Source: Hyphomicrobiales bacterium
GTDB lineage: Bacteria; Pseudomonadota; Alphaproteobacteria; Rhizobiales; Beijerinckiaceae
Assembly: GCA_947374125.1 (NCBI GenBank)
Contig: CANCAR010000056.1
Location: 1 to 13,610, forward strand
DNA: 13,610 nt
Direction: 5' to 3'
Both the position numbers and the translations under genes were made by a program. Shown here one piece after another: positions 13,030-13,610 of the stretch; position 1 is the stretch's first letter, and each line of letters starts with the position of its first letter. The notes beneath the pieces were generated by a model. That model was not told the DNA's origin. It saw nothing but the letters and a program-made list of their open reading frames with translations, and searched no databases.

Positions 13030-13610
13030 CCGGTCGAGCCGCCATTAATCAGCAGGTTAACCCCATCGAGAACCTCTTTCTCGGCGGCCTTATGCGCTTC
13101 ATCCGCGATTTGCCGTTGGATCGCCAGTTCATCGAGAATCTTTTGGTTTTCCGCCGCTTCCGCTGCCTTGCGTGCGGCCTCCTCAGCCTCTGCCTTCTTG
13201 CGGGCTTCCTCAATAAGGCGTGCCTCTTCGGCCTTTTTAGCTTCCTCGGCGAGCCGGGCTTCCTCCGCAGCTTTCCGGGCGCGCTCGGCTTGCTCGCGTT
13301 CAAATTTCAGACGTCGGGCGAAAAAGGCGCGTTCACGCAAATCGGCTTCCTGCGCCTCCAACCGCGCGAGTTCGCGCGTCACCGCCCGCGTGGTTAGGAT
13401 ATTGGCCAAGGTCGCGGCGTCGACCTCCCGGGAGGTTCCAGCCCCAATCTGACCCTTAAGCCCAAAAATGGCCTGCGGTTGAGGCCCCGTCCAATCTTTC
13501 GGCGCCTCATCAGCGGTAAGGCTCGTCCGTCCCTCATATTTCATCGTGCGGAAATCGAGCGACAAATTGGATTGGATCAAAGCCCCGCCAGTATGGGCCT
13601 CAACCGGCCC
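13008..13610 (-). CDS. AsmA-like protein, C-terminal part (N-terminus beyond window)
   Basis: The frame is open through 13610, so only about 200 C-terminal residues are visible. The beginning (GPVEAHTGGALIQSNLSLDFRTMKYEG, then FGLKGQIGAGTSREVDAATLANILTTRAVTRE) matches the end of AsmA-family proteins, which are anchored in the inner membrane, extend into the periplasm and are linked to outer-membrane lipid transport or assembly. It is followed by a ~100-residue Ala/Glu/Lys/Arg-rich tail (from about LARLEAQEADLRERAF to HKAAEKEVL) that should form a long charged helix or coiled coil. A TTG at 13580 is not a real start. Family call is moderate because only the tail is visible. Confidence 0.75.
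   Translation of the reverse strand, partial: GPVEAHTGGALIQSNLSLDFRTMKYEGRTSLTADEAPKDWTGPQPQAIFGLKGQIGAGTSREVDAATLANILTTRAVTRELARLEAQEADLRERAFFARRLKFEREQAERARKAAEEARLAEEAKKAEEARLIEEARKKAEAEEAARKAAEAAENQKILDELAIQRQIADEAHKAAEKEVLDGVNLLINGGSTGQATPAP

Noticed and set aside
1..13610. CRISPR arrays, insertion sequences, integrases or tRNA genes
   Set aside because: None seen on reading; no regularly spaced repeats, no transposase-like product and no cloverleaf apart from the tRNA-like part of tmRNA.

Overview
The window reads as chromosome of an alphaproteobacterium, most likely of the Hyphomicrobiales type. The evidence is a circularly permuted (two-piece) tmRNA gene, an alphaproteobacterial SspB beside it, the blocks thyA-GNAT-folA-hflK-hflC-degP and serB/miaA/ilv, a DUF4169-type plus RHH_4-type gene pair, and GC near 60% in sampled core genes. 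I cannot name a genus.

Layout, left to right. (1) 1-1508, minus: large subunit of acetohydroxyacid synthase, cut by the window edge. Ahead of it is a complete transcription attenuator: a promoter candidate, a 17-residue leader peptide with consecutive Leu-Ile-Val-Val codons, a long pause-type hairpin and an intrinsic terminator. (2) 1794-3191, minus: a low-GC patch with a membrane protein of unknown function and two tandem, mutually similar ~90-residue proteins. It splits the otherwise familiar miaA-ilv junction. (3) 3210-5063: miaA and serB, divergent with 15 bp between their start codons. (4) 5219-11574, minus: a long co-directional block, in transcription order thyA, GNAT acetyltransferase, a HEPN-domain protein with an overlapping partner gene, folA, hflK, hflC and a degP/htrA-type protease. 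The HEPN pair sits as an insert between core genes. A heat-shock-like (RpoH-type) promoter candidate lies before hflK. (5) 11710-12041, plus: permuted ssrA (tmRNA) with tag ANDNYAPVALAA, its own promoter candidate and an intrinsic terminator. (6) 12064-13029, plus: sspB, a DUF4169-type gene and a ribbon-helix-helix gene, closely packed. (7) 13008-13610, minus: the C-terminal end of an AsmA-like protein, cut by the right edge and overlapping the 3' end of the RHH gene.

How the genes fit together. ThyA and FolA form the dTMP/tetrahydrofolate cycle. HflK, HflC and the periplasmic protease handle membrane and envelope protein quality control. tmRNA tags stalled polypeptides, and SspB delivers tagged proteins to ClpXP, so tag and adaptor are encoded side by side. 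The least explained parts are the two accessory insertions: the tandem paralog pair with its membrane protein, and the HEPN/partner module, which looks like a toxin-antitoxin-like or defence pair but lacks the usual nucleotidyltransferase antitoxin.

Stretches over 300 bases without a gene: none apart from the annotated ilv leader region (1509-1793) and the ssrA region.
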